Shown one piece after another: positions 1 through 8,324 of a stretch of DNA of 64,000 bases. The DNA is from ATM1 sp003577165 (lineage in GTDB: Bacteria; Armatimonadota; Fimbriimonadia; Fimbriimonadales; ATM1), in NCBI GenBank assembly GCA_030263715.1, contig SZPM01000005.1:62001-126000 (forward strand), in the 5' to 3' direction. Position numbers and translations under genes: made by a program. Below the pieces are notes generated by a model. That model did not search any database. It saw nothing but the letters and a program-made list of their open reading frames with translations, and was not told where the DNA came from. How positions within the stretch are numbered: the stretch's first letter is position 1; every line of letters begins with the position of its first letter.

Positions 1-1
1 T

Positions 2-652
2 CGGGGCCCTTGGGACCAAGCGCGCACATGGCAATACACCGGCAAAGCGTCCATGGACGAGATCAACAAGCGGATGATGCCGGGGGTGGGGCCTGGGCAG
101 TACGTGAACAACCTCTGGGACATCGTGAGTCGTGGAGGCTACGGAGAGTCCGAACTGAAGGACAAGAAGATCTTCGATCCCAAGCTTCTGCTCGCCGCAG
201 GTGCGCGCGACGATGCGTTCCTCTGGTTCGCAACTCACATCGCGAACAACTTCGGGCCCGATGTCCGAGGGTGGTTCGAGAAGCGTCCGCAAGAACTGAG
301 AGACCTAATGGCGCCGTCGGCGCAGGAGATTGATAGGAAGCACGTCCAGCGGCTGTTCAAGTCAATCTTGTCGTCTTCGGATGCGGATGCGAGAATGGGT
401 GCGATCAGCTTCCTGAACCGCCTCCAGTCTCCTGCAGCCTCGCTAAAGGACCAGGTCGGCGACCTGCGGATGAGTCTCTACACTGGGGACGCAGGCGAGA
501 AGGCGGCAGCCCTTCAGGTGTGCGAGTCCTACCAAACGAGGAGGCCGATCGACGCCCTTCGTTATCTCGCCGCAGAAGGCCCGACCGAAGCGATCCGAAG
601 CAAGGCCGCGGCTCTGCTCGCAGCCACCGAGGGCCGGGCGAAGCGACGGTAG
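2..652 (+). CDS. Hypothetical protein, 5'-truncated by the window edge
   Basis: The frame is open from the first bases of the window, so the ATG at 53 is probably internal and the true start lies upstream. The visible 216 residues are soluble and helix-rich. The last third (LKDQVGDLRMSLYTGD through IRSKAAALLAATEG) has the alternating helix pattern of HEAT/armadillo-like repeats. There is no signal peptide, membrane segment or catalytic motif in the visible part. I do not recognise the family. It ends 180 nt before the next gene and nothing indicates a shared operon. Confidence 0.6.
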   Translation, partial: RGPWDQARTWQYTGKASMDEINKRMMPGVGPGQYVNNLWDIVSRGGYGESELKDKKIFDPKLLLAAGARDDAFLWFATHIANNFGPDVRGWFEKRPQELRDLMAPSAQEIDRKHVQRLFKSILSSSDADARMGAISFLNRLQSPAASLKDQVGDLRMSLYTGDAGEKAAALQVCESYQTRRPIDALRYLAAEGPTEAIRSKAAALLAATEGRAKRR

Positions 653-683
653 GGGCTCCCGGTCGGCCCTGGGGGCCGCGGGG

Positions 684-689
684 TACAAT
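684..689 (+). promoter_or_regulatory. Possible -10 box (TACAAT) upstream of the TfoX-domain gene
   Basis: TACAAT preceded by GGGG lies in the 179-nt gap after the first gene. A very similar GGGGTACAA context precedes tRNA-Tyr near 63840. No good -35 hexamer is visible 17 nt upstream. The gap holds nothing else I can identify. Confidence 0.3.
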
Positions 690-831
690 AGTATCGCCGC
701 GGGGGTCCTCAGGGAAGTCGAAAGCCGCCCTGTCCATAAGTCTGAGCCTATCGGCCGATTGGATTGGGAATCGCACTCCCTAACGCGGGGACGAACCGCG
801 CCAGCGGCGGTGCCGCTACGTGAAGGAGCTT

Positions 832-1167
832 ATGGCATACCGACCCAGTCGTTACGAGCAAGTCATGAAGGCATCGGAGGGTCTGGACGCCCGGGCCCGA
901 AAGATGTTCGGCGGAATGGGAGTCTATACGGGCGAGAAGATGTTCGCCATCCTCTATGAGGATGAAGTAAGCCTGAAACTCTCGCCGGAGGACCGTGAGC
1001 AAGCGCTCAGCCTCGACGGCGCGACCCTCTTCCAGCCACCCGATGGACCCCAGATGAGCGAGTACGTGGTTATGCCGAACAGCGTGCTCAACGACGAGAA
1101 CTCGTTCAAGGAATGGCTCCTCAAGAGCGCACGGTACGCTCAGTCGAAAAGCAAAGCGATCCATTAG
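832..1167 (+). CDS. TfoX N-terminal domain protein
   Basis: A 111-residue single-domain protein. MASEGLD-type N-terminus, KMFGGMGVYTGEKMFAIL and the later SEYVVMPNSVL...FKEWLLKSARYA follow the TfoX_N fold. In proteobacteria that domain is found in the competence regulator TfoX/Sxy, but standalone copies are widespread and mostly uncharacterised. The ATG at 832 is chosen because AAGGAG sits just upstream at 823-828; an in-frame GTG at 820 adds four residues and has no ribosome binding site. No DNA-binding motif is visible. Competence regulation should not be assumed, although a ComEA-like gene lies at the other end of the window. Confidence 0.8.
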   Translation: MAYRPSRYEQVMKASEGLDARARKMFGGMGVYTGEKMFAILYEDEVSLKLSPEDREQALSLDGATLFQPPDGPQMSEYVVMPNSVLNDENSFKEWLLKSARYAQSKSKAIH

Positions 1168-1233
1168 GCTTGCCTTTCCAGAGGCGTCGCTGCGATTGCG
1201 TGCCGATAATCGATATCGGGAGGGACCGTCTGC

Positions 1234-2088
1234 GTGCGTCGGGTTAGTTACGGCACTGTCGGCATCGTCGGGCTGGGCCTGATCGGTGCCTCCATCGGCC
1301 TCCGTCTCCGTGGAGTGGGGGCTGCCAAGCGCGTGATCGGCTTCGACGTCTCCCCCTCTGCCCGAGCGGACGCCGTTCGGATGGGAGCAGTCGACGCCAG
1401 TTACGAGACGCTCAACCACTTGGGCGATGCGGACATCCTGGTGCTCGCGGTTCCGCCTGACGCGCTCATTCCGTGCCTCATCGAGGCCGACGTGTTCTGC
1501 AAGGTCAACTCCATCGTCACGGACACGAGCAGCGTGAAGGGTTACGTGCTCGAGTGGCTGAAGACGTATCCGCTCCGTTTTGGACCGCGTTTTGTCGGCG
1601 GGCATCCCATGGCCGGAAACGAAGGCCGGGGGGCCGCCGATGCGAAGGCGGACCTATTCGAAGGGAGGAGTTGGGTGCTCACGCCGACACAAGCGACGGA
1701 CAAGAGCGCATACGAGGCCGTTCATTCGCTTGTGCTCACGCTTGGGGCGAAGCCCTTGACTCTGACACCCGAGGAGCATGATCGGCACGCGGCGATTCTC
1801 TCGCACTTACCGCACGCGATCGCGGCCATCCTCGCACAGATGGGAGCGAACCTCGTGCATCCCGAGGTGGCTGGCGCGAGTTGGAACGACTTGACCCGCG
1901 TCGCCGGATCGAATCCCGATCTTTGGGCAAACATCTTCACGACGAACCGTCACGAGGTAGCCTCCGCGCTGGAAGACTTCGAGTTTATGCTGAGCGAATT
2001 GAAGAAGGCGGTCGACGCAGAACAGCATCAGACGCTTTTGGAGTTCTTCCAAGCTGCAGCGAGGGCCAAGACCGCGTGGAGGAATTAG
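1234..2088 (+). CDS. tyrA: Prephenate (or arogenate) dehydrogenase
   Basis: Oxidative decarboxylation of prephenate or arogenate in tyrosine synthesis. The N-terminal Rossmann fold has the nucleotide loop GIVGLGLIGASIG (residues about 7-19). The family signature GGHPMAGNEGRGA is followed by LFEGRSWVLTPT. The catalytic-helix region HDRHAAILSHLPHAIAA contains the expected histidines. The length of 284 residues is normal for a monofunctional TyrA, with no chorismate mutase or ACT domain. The GTG start is preceded by GGGAGG at about 1218-1223. The 3' end overlaps aroA by 13 nt, so the two are probably translationally coupled. The acceptor (NAD or NADP) and substrate choice cannot be read with confidence. 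Confidence 0.92.
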   Translation: MRRVSYGTVGIVGLGLIGASIGLRLRGVGAAKRVIGFDVSPSARADAVRMGAVDASYETLNHLGDADILVLAVPPDALIPCLIEADVFCKVNSIVTDTSSVKGYVLEWLKTYPLRFGPRFVGGHPMAGNEGRGAADAKADLFEGRSWVLTPTQATDKSAYEAVHSLVLTLGAKPLTLTPEEHDRHAAILSHLPHAIAAILAQMGANLVHPEVAGASWNDLTRVAGSNPDLWANIFTTNRHEVASALEDFEFMLSELKKAVDAEQHQTLLEFFQAAARAKTAWRN

Positions 2089-3341
2089 TCGCAAGTCCGG
2101 CCTCCCGATTCTGGGGGGAACTTCGCCCCCCGAGCGACAAGAGTATCACCCACCGCGCGTACCTGATTGGTGCGCTGGCAGCCCGAGGCGCGCTCATCCG
2201 CAAGCCGCTTCGCGGACAGGATTGTGAGGACACGCTCGAACTCGTCAAGGCGTTGGGAGCGATCGTCGAAGCAGGAGACGACAGCGTTAGGATTCGGCCC
2301 TCAAAGTTGTCCTCTACGGCCGCGCCGCTTTGGTGCGGCAACAGCGGCACCACTCTAAGGCTCGCTGCCGGGCTGATCGCAGGCCAAGGGCTCTCCGCCG
2401 TTCTGACCGGCGATGAATCGCTAAGCAAGAGACCGATGCGTCGAATCGTCGAGCCGCTTCGGGAGATGGGAGCGGACATCCAGGGCGACACCCCCCCCGT
2501 CACGATTCAGGCGTCGAATCTGCACGGCATCGAGTACGCCTCGCCCATCGCGAGCGCGCAGATCAAATCTTGCGTTCTCTTGGCGGGATTGGGAGCAGAA
2601 GGTGACACTTCTGTATCGGAACCGTCGCACAGCCGCGACCACACGGAACGCATGCTCGGTTCGAGCGGAGTCTCCGTGCGCGTCGAAGGACTGACCGTCA
2701 CGATTTCACCCGGGCGACCGGAACATCTGGAAGTTGACATTCCTGCGGACCCGTCTTCCGCAGCCTTCTTTCTCGTCGCAGCGGCGATGCTCGGTGGGCC
2801 GCTCACTGCGAAGTCCGTGTGCGTAAACCCTACGCGCAGCGGAATCCTCGATGTGCTCGCGGAGGCCGGAGTCAGCTTCACGCTCGTACGCTCGGAGGGT
2901 ACGGACTCAGAGCCCATCGCGGATATTTGCGTCGAGACAAAGCCCGAAGATCTTAAACCGTTTAGAGTCGGAGGGGCCCTGATTCCCAGGCTCATCGACG
3001 AGATTCCCGTGCTCGCTGTTTTGGCAACTCAATGCAACGGAACTTCCGAATTTCGAGACGCGCGAGAATTGAGAGTGAAAGAGAGCGACAGGATCGAGGC
3101 GATCGCGTCCGGACTGCGGAAGATGGGAGCAAACGTAGAAGTTTGGGAGGATGGTTTTTCCGTCGCCGGACCCACCAAGCTGCACGGAACGACTATCGAA
3201 GCAAAAGGAGATCATCGAATCGCCATGTCGTTCGCTGTCGCCGGGCTTAAGGCGGAAGGTGAAACGAGAATCCTCGGCGCAGAGACGATTCGCACGAGTT
3301 TTCCAGACTTCGAGCAGGAGTTGCGTCGTCTTGCAAACTAA
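2076..3341 (+). CDS. aroA: 3-phosphoshikimate 1-carboxyvinyltransferase (EPSP synthase)
   Basis: Joins shikimate-3-phosphate and phosphoenolpyruvate in the shikimate pathway. Family motifs appear in order: PSDKSITHRAYLIGALA, GNSGTTLRLAAGL, SLSKRPMRRIVEPL, SRDHTERML, RELRVKESDRIEAI and GDHRIAMSFAVAGL. The frame extends upstream inside tyrA, but homology begins at the GTG at 2076, which gives a normal 421 residues. A C8 run at 2491-2498 lies inside the gene and the frame is intact across it. The gene overlaps tyrA upstream and cmk downstream. The gene order tyrA-aroA-cmk is common in bacteria. Confidence 0.95.
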   Translation: MEELVASPASRFWGELRPPSDKSITHRAYLIGALAARGALIRKPLRGQDCEDTLELVKALGAIVEAGDDSVRIRPSKLSSTAAPLWCGNSGTTLRLAAGLIAGQGLSAVLTGDESLSKRPMRRIVEPLREMGADIQGDTPPVTIQASNLHGIEYASPIASAQIKSCVLLAGLGAEGDTSVSEPSHSRDHTERMLGSSGVSVRVEGLTVTISPGRPEHLEVDIPADPSSAAFFLVAAAMLGGPLTAKSVCVNPTRSGILDVLAEAGVSFTLVRSEGTDSEPIADICVETKPEDLKPFRVGGALIPRLIDEIPVLAVLATQCNGTSEFRDARELRVKESDRIEAIASGLRKMGANVEVWEDGFSVAGPTKLHGTTIEAKGDHRIAMSFAVAGLKAEGETRILGAETIRTSFPDFEQELRRLAN

Positions 3342-4002
3342 GGAGGTCATCGCCATCGACGGACCGGCCGGCGCGGGTAAGAGCACGGTCGCCAAGGCCG
3401 TCGCGAAGCAACTAGGTTTCCTGTTTCTCGACACGGGGGCGATGTATCGGTGCGTTGCACTCCTCGCGACTCGCGCAGGCCTCGGTCCAAACGTCGGTGA
3501 AGCCGCCGCGCGACTGGCGCAGCAGGCGAAGATCGAATTCCGTCCGGGCGACCCTCAGGTCGTCATGTTGAACGGCGAAAATGTCACGCAGGAGATTCGT
3601 CAACCCCCAATCGGGGATTTGGCGAGCCAACTCAGCGTTCATTCCGCAGTGAGACAGGTGCTGGTGAGAAGTCAACAAGAGATGTGCAGTGTCGGAAGAG
3701 TCGTGATGGAGGGCAGAGACACGACAACTGTGGTCTGTCCTGAAGCAAGACTGAAGATCTTCATGACCGCTTCAGAAGATGAGCGAGCGCGCAGGAGATG
3801 GCTCGAACTCAAGCAGCGCGGAGTGGACGCTGACCTTGAAGAACTCAAACACCAGATAAGGGAAAGGGATCACCGTGACAGCACTCGTCCCGACAGTCCA
3901 CTTCGGGTGAGCAAGGACGCGGTCGTGCTGGACACCGATGGCATGAGCATCGATCAAGTCGTCGAGAGGGTTTTGTCCGAATGGTCCGCGCGGCAAACGT
4001 AG
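3331..4002 (+). CDS. cmk: Cytidylate kinase
   Basis: Phosphorylates CMP/dCMP with ATP. The P-loop AIDGPAGAGKSTVAKAVA lies right at the N-terminus, followed by LFLDTGAMYRCVALLA, MEGRDTTTVVCPEA and the lid region RARRRWLELKQRG. A TTG start at 3331 is inferred: it gives the usual 223 residues, has AGGAG at 3316-3320 ten nt upstream, and overlaps aroA by 11 nt. The MEGRD segment usually reads DGRDIGT in Cmk, so this copy is slightly divergent. The next gene starts inside its 3' end, consistent with one transcript. Confidence 0.92.
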   Translation: MQTKEVIAIDGPAGAGKSTVAKAVAKQLGFLFLDTGAMYRCVALLATRAGLGPNVGEAAARLAQQAKIEFRPGDPQVVMLNGENVTQEIRQPPIGDLASQLSVHSAVRQVLVRSQQEMCSVGRVVMEGRDTTTVVCPEARLKIFMTASEDERARRRWLELKQRGVDADLEELKHQIRERDHRDSTRPDSPLRVSKDAVVLDTDGMSIDQVVERVLSEWSARQT

Positions 4003-5336
4003 AGGAGTTCCTGCGGGAATTCGACACCGGAAGCGTCGATCCGGGAGCGAGCGCACTCAGGCGCGAAGTCTTATCGTTCGGCGAAAGTCAATGGCTGTCT
4101 CGAGATGAGATCCGTGAGAGGCAACTTGAAAAGGTGCGCCGAGTCGTCAGGCATGCGAGCAAACACAGCAGTCTGTGTGCGTCACTTTACGGCGGCGAAC
4201 GGCGAATCGGAGACTGGGATGACTTCTTCGCTCTACCCGTGATGCCGAGGGATTCCGTCGCCAAGTTGTCGCAGGAAGCTCACCTTGCGCCAGCCGCTGT
4301 TCCGGAAGATGCGATCCACCACTGGGCCAGCACCTCAGGCACGAGCGGACGAGTCGTGCGATCTGCAGTAACCAGTCGGATGCTTCGGATCGGCATGGCG
4401 AATCGAATCCGCGAACTTCAGTGGCACAGCGTGGACCCGAGGTCGCCGATCGCAGAGCTCACGGGTCCTTCCACGGGGAACCCCGATGCATGGCAGCCGT
4501 TCGACGGAGGCCTCATTTTGAAGGGTTGGGGCGGGCCGATGATTCGCGGCCTTTTGAGAACGGGTTCGATGTTCAAGTTCGACACGAGTGACGATCTCGG
4601 TTCGGTCGCGGAACGGCTCCGAAAGCACGGTGTCGAACAGGTCATGACGACTCCGACCTACGCGTGGACAATGAGAAACAGATTGGGGCCCAACAGATGG
4701 AAGAACTTGCAGTACCGGGGTGAGGTCGTCTATCCGGAGATCGATGCGTGCAACCTCCAATTCGTGGCGGACTACACTTGGGATGTGTATGGAACCAATG
4801 AAGTCGGCCACATCGCAACGAGTTGCCCGGAAGGGACGGTTCACCACTGCATCGACGAATGCGTTCTCGTGGAGGTCGTTCGCGAAGATGGTGAGCCGAG
4901 CGACGTCGGCGAGCCCGGGAGAGTGCTTCTCACGGACCTGCGCAACTTCGTGACTCCTTTCATCCGGTACGAAATCGGAGACATAGCAGTGCGTGGGGCC
5001 TGCACATGCGGACGGGGGCTTTCTGCGCTCGAGAGAATCGAAGGACGAGAAATCGCAAGGCTGAAGACGGAAGAAGGGCCGCGGGTCGCCGCGTCCGTCG
5101 TGCAGACGATTCATCGCCTTGCCGGACTCCAACTGTTCCGCCTCCGTCAGACATCATTGTCGGAGTTCGTGCTGACTGTTGTGATGGACCGCGAGTGGAC
5201 GGAAGAAGATGGGATGAAAGTCCAGACTGCTATCTCAAAACTGATCGGCGAGCCGGCCAGCTTGCGAGTCGAACGGGTGGACAACATCAAGCCTCATCCA
5301 TCGGGAAAGCGAGAAAAGGTGTTCGTGGAGTGCTGA
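3981..5336 (+). CDS. Phenylacetate-CoA ligase-like adenylate-forming enzyme (PaaK/CapK family)
   Basis: A 451-residue ANL-superfamily protein of the PaaK/CapK type. The Ser/Thr/Gly phosphate-binding loop STSGTSGRVVRS is at about residue 116, the YGTNEVGH acyl-adenylate motif at about 267, and the hinge segment LLTDLRNFVTPFIRYEIGD near 320. A short C-terminal domain ends in KPHPSGKREKVFVE with the conserved catalytic-type lysines. It overlaps cmk by 22 nt. The substrate is unknown: PaaK relatives activate aryl acids, but CapK-type relatives are often surface-polysaccharide or secondary-metabolite genes. Membership in an aromatic-amino-acid operon is suggestive only. Confidence 0.8.
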   Translation: MVRAANVEEFLREFDTGSVDPGASALRREVLSFGESQWLSRDEIRERQLEKVRRVVRHASKHSSLCASLYGGERRIGDWDDFFALPVMPRDSVAKLSQEAHLAPAAVPEDAIHHWASTSGTSGRVVRSAVTSRMLRIGMANRIRELQWHSVDPRSPIAELTGPSTGNPDAWQPFDGGLILKGWGGPMIRGLLRTGSMFKFDTSDDLGSVAERLRKHGVEQVMTTPTYAWTMRNRLGPNRWKNLQYRGEVVYPEIDACNLQFVADYTWDVYGTNEVGHIATSCPEGTVHHCIDECVLVEVVREDGEPSDVGEPGRVLLTDLRNFVTPFIRYEIGDIAVRGACTCGRGLSALERIEGREIARLKTEEGPRVAASVVQTIHRLAGLQLFRLRQTSLSEFVLTVVMDREWTEEDGMKVQTAISKLIGEPASLRVERVDNIKPHPSGKREKVFVEC

Positions 5337-5364
5337 TCCCTCCAACGCGGCGCACACTTGCGGC

Positions 5365-5370
5365 CATAAT
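5365..5370 (+). promoter_or_regulatory. Probable -10 box (CATAAT), leaderless arrangement
   Basis: CATAAT ends six nt before the ATG at 5377, so a start site seven nt after the box would coincide with the A of the start codon. There is no Shine-Dalgarno sequence in the gap. Similar geometry is seen before gdhA and the his leader. Confidence 0.4.
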
Positions 5371-5376
5371 GCGCCG

Positions 5377-5763
5377 ATGCGGAAGAAACTGCGAGTCCTC
5401 TACAACTGTTCGAATTGTCCGGCGTGGTGCTGCACTTACCCGCGCGTGGAAGTGAACGATCCCGACATCGAGCGACTCGCAGCCTTTTTCGGCCTGTCGC
5501 GTTCGGCGACCATCAAGAAGCACTTGCGGAAGGACTCGGAGTCAGGTCGGTTTCTTCTGAGACAGAGGCGTGACGACTACTTCGATCATGCGTGCAAGTT
5601 CCTGGACAAGAAGACGCGCATGTGCAAGGTCTATCACGCGAGGCCCCTCGCCTGCAGAAGGTATCCGGGCACCGCGCGATGCGGGTACTACGACTTCCTG
5701 ATGGCGGAGCGGGATCGTCAGAGAGACGATTCACTCATCGCCACGACAGACCACCGCCCCTAA
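5377..5763 (+). CDS. Cysteine-cluster protein (YkgJ / UPF0153 type)
   Basis: A 128-residue soluble protein with the family pattern of two cysteine groups. CSNCPAWCC lies at about residues 11-19, and CKFLDKKTRMCKVYHARPLACRRYP is centred on residue 80 (eight cysteines counting GTARCGYY). The DPDIERLAAFFGLS helix between them matches the usual spacer. Members are thought to bind Zn or an Fe-S cluster; their function is not established. It is probably transcribed separately from the upstream cluster and leaderless. It converges on gdhA with only 6 nt between them. Confidence 0.75.
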   Translation: MRKKLRVLYNCSNCPAWCCTYPRVEVNDPDIERLAAFFGLSRSATIKKHLRKDSESGRFLLRQRRDDYFDHACKFLDKKTRMCKVYHARPLACRRYPGTARCGYYDFLMAERDRQRDDSLIATTDHRP

Positions 5764-5769
5764 GGCAGA

Positions 5770-7109
5770 TCAGCGTCCGGCACGCGCCTTGCGCTTCGGC
5801 GAACGCCCCTTGGGCTTCGCTGAAGCACGTGACGTTCCGTTCGACTTGGGCGCCTTCGTCACCGATCCAGTGACCCATCCTCGGGCGATGCACGCCGCCG
5901 CGATCCGCGACACGGCCACCATCTGAGCGGCGAGCCTCATATGCACGCCCTCTTTGGCCGCCATCCCGAACACATCTCGGAACGCATTCGTCATCACTCC
6001 GTCGAGGCGCTCGTGGACGTACTCGGTTGTCCAGCGATCGTTCGATGCGTTCTGCACCTGCTCGAAGTAACTGACCGTGACGCCTCCAGCGTTGCAGAGG
6101 ATGTCGGGAATCACGAAGATGCCGTTCTTGTGGAAGATCTTGTCGGCTTCCGGCGTCGTTGGCCCGTTCGCCAACTCGGCGACCATCTTCGCCCGTACCT
6201 TGCCGGCGTTTTGTTGGGTCAGCACTCCTTCGAGAGCGGACGGCATGAGAATGTCCACCGAAGCCTCGAGAAGTTTCTCATTCGTAATCGGTTTTGCTCC
6301 GGGGAAACCAACAACGCTTCCCGTCTTCTCTTTATGGCGGTGCAGTTTGTTGAAGTCCAATCCGTCTGGATGGTAGACGCCGCCCTTGCTGTCGCTCACA
6401 GCGACCACGCGAGTCCCGAACATCGTGGTGACTAAGTGATGGGCGAACGCGCCGGCGTTGCCGTATCCTTGGATCGCGGCAGTCGCGCTTGAAAGGTCGA
6501 TGCCGATGGCCTTCGCCGCTTCGCGGATTGTGAACATCGCGCCGCGCGCGGTTGCGTCTTCGCGCCCGTAGCTTCCGCCGAGATCAATCGGCTTGCCCGT
6601 GATGATCCCCGGCACGCGTCGCTGAACGATGGTTTCGTACTCGTCCATCATCCAGGCCATGATTTGCGGATTCGTGTAGACATCGGGTGCAGGAACGTCG
6701 AACTCCGGTCCGATCACGCTTGCGATCGCCCGCATATAGCCGCGGCTTAATCGCTCCAGTTCGCCCGCGCTCAGAGCGCGTGGATCACAGATGACGCCGC
6801 CCTTTCCCCCACCCAGCGGCAGATCCACGACGGCCGTCTTCAGCGTCATCCACGTTGCGAGCGCTCGCACCGTGTCAACGGTTTCTTCGGGGTGAAATCG
6901 TATCCCCCCTTTGCGGGCCCGCGCGCCCAGTTGTGCTGAACGCGAAATCCAGTAAATATGCGAATAGTCCCGTCATCCATCTTAACTGGTATTCGAACGT
7001 GGACCTCGCGCATCGGCTCCCGAACTAACTGATGAACGTCATCAGGCAGACCCAATCGCTCGGCAGCCTCGTCGATCTGGGCCTGGGAGATTTGGAAGGG
7101 GTTTAGCAT
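5770..7109 (-). pseudogene. gdhA: Glutamate (Glu/Leu/Phe/Val) dehydrogenase, split by a -1 frameshift
   Basis: Two overlapping minus-strand frames together make one Glu dehydrogenase of about 420 residues. The first (7109 down to about 6905) gives MLNPFQISQAQIDEA through RVQHNWARGPAKGG. The second continues with LATWMTLKTAVVDLPLGGGKGG, APDVYTNPQIMAWMMDEYE, GGSYGREDATARG and the NAD-binding half. The break is at a run of six G (plus-strand C6 at about 6904-6909). With seven G, or a -1 slip on the run, the sequence reads IRFHPEETVDTVRALATW, exactly as the family expects. All other motifs are intact, so this is a recent mutation, an assembly error or programmed frameshifting. A basic Lys/Arg-rich tail of about 30 residues ends the protein. 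The enzyme would interconvert glutamate and 2-oxoglutarate. Confidence 0.85.
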
Positions 7110-7117
7110 CGAATTTT

Positions 7118-7123
7118 AGTTTA
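7118..7123 (-). promoter_or_regulatory. Probable -10 box (TAAACT) for gdhA
   Basis: On the minus strand TAAACT lies eight nt before the gdhA ATG, in an A/T-rich patch. No Shine-Dalgarno sequence is present between them, again suggesting a nearly leaderless transcript. No convincing -35 is visible. Confidence 0.4.
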
Positions 7124-7155
7124 CTGCGTTTCCGGGCCCATGTACATGATGGCTG

Positions 7156-7479
7156 TCATCCTGTACCAGGGTTGTCCATGTCGTCCTCGAACATCTGCTC
7201 CATCTCGTCCGACACACTGTCGTCGAGCGCGCTGCCCATTTCCTTTGCGAGGCGACGGATCTGTGCGTGGTCGGAAGGTTCGCCCATCGAGGACAGGGAA
7301 CCGGCGAATTCGTCGATGCGCTGATCCTCTCCCCGAAGGCGGGCGACCCGCCCGACGAGGCGCTCGGCGTTGGAACTCCCGCATTGGTCGCAGACCGGAG
7401 GGTCGTCGGATGCCGTCATGCCGGTGAGCACCGTGAACACCCTTCTGCAGTCGAGACACCGGTAATCCCTCAACGGCAC
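7156..7479 (-). CDS. FmdB-type zinc-ribbon protein
   Basis: A 107-residue protein opening with MPLRDYRCLDCRRVF and a second CxxC (VCDQCGSSNAERLVG), the four-cysteine zinc ribbon of the FmdB/putative-regulatory family. The remaining two thirds are acidic and helical (MGEPSDHAQIRRLAKEMG, SDEMEQMFEDDMDN), as is common in these proteins. The start is GTG. It diverges from the next gene with a very short gap. Function is unknown; proposed roles are regulatory or metal-related. Confidence 0.7.
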   Translation of the reverse strand: MPLRDYRCLDCRRVFTVLTGMTASDDPPVCDQCGSSNAERLVGRVARLRGEDQRIDEFAGSLSSMGEPSDHAQIRRLAKEMGSALDDSVSDEMEQMFEDDMDNPGTG

Positions 7480-7553
7480 AGTAGGGAGTGTGGCACGGGG
7501 CGGGACATGCCGTGGGGGCAGGAAAGCGCCCGACTGCGGCGAACTCGCAACCC

Positions 7554-8324
7554 GTGGACGCGCCCTGGAGCCTACGGATTCTCGCGGCGATACTCTGCGG
7601 GGTGTTGTTGGCTCGCATGATCTTCGCCAAGAAGGGCAGGCAGTACTTCATCCGGAGAATCCCCGGCATCGACGCGATCGAAGAGGCGATGGGAAGAGCC
7701 ACCGAGATGGGTCGTCCCATCATCTACACGACGGGCATTAACAGTTTCGACAACATGCAGACTCTGGCCGGATTGGCCGTGCTCTCGTGGGTAGCGCGTC
7801 AATGCGCACGGATGATGGTGCGGATCATCGTTCCGGTTTGCCAGCCGGTCGTCGTATCTGCGACCGCAGACATCCTTCGCGAGTCGTTCCGCGCCGAAGG
7901 GCGCGAAGAGATGTTCGACCCGGCTGACGTGCCTTTTCTCTCGACGGATCAAAACGCCTACGCGGCCGGCACGATCGGGTTCATGGTGCGCAACGAGGTT
8001 GCCGCAGCGTTCTACATCGGTGGGTTTGGCTTCGAGTCCTTGCTGCTTGCGGAAACGGGCAACCGCATCGGAGCAATTCAGATCGCCGCGACTGCCGACT
8101 ACTTCCAGATTCCGTTTTTCATCTGCGCGTGCGACTACACGCTCATCGGAGAAGAACTGTATGCTGCAGGAGCGTATCTGACACGCGAACCCGTTCAAGT
8201 TGGCTCTCTCGTCGGCCAAGACTTGGGCAAGCTCATGATCCTCTTGATCCTTGCAGTCGGAAGCGCGTTCGCTGTGTGGTCCCAGGGCAATCTCAATCCG
8301 ATTGAAGGTCTGCTCGGCAAGTGA
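7554..8324 (+). CDS. DUF6754-like membrane protein
   Basis: About 256 residues. One N-terminal membrane helix (SLRILAAILCGVLLA) is followed by a conserved cytosolic block, IPGIDAIEEAMGRATEMGRP, then alternating hydrophobic strands and a C-terminal helix (MILLILAVGSAFAVW). The AIEEAxGRATEMGRP signature is what I associate with DUF6754; that assignment is from memory. The frame is open from a GTG at 7488, but homology-like sequence begins after the GTG at 7554, which also leaves room for a divergent promoter. It ends in a GTGA overlap with the next gene, so the two are probably a functional pair. Function is unknown. Confidence 0.55.
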   Translation: MDAPWSLRILAAILCGVLLARMIFAKKGRQYFIRRIPGIDAIEEAMGRATEMGRPIIYTTGINSFDNMQTLAGLAVLSWVARQCARMMVRIIVPVCQPVVVSATADILRESFRAEGREEMFDPADVPFLSTDQNAYAAGTIGFMVRNEVAAAFYIGGFGFESLLLAETGNRIGAIQIAATADYFQIPFFICACDYTLIGEELYAAGAYLTREPVQVGSLVGQDLGKLMILLILAVGSAFAVWSQGNLNPIEGLLGK

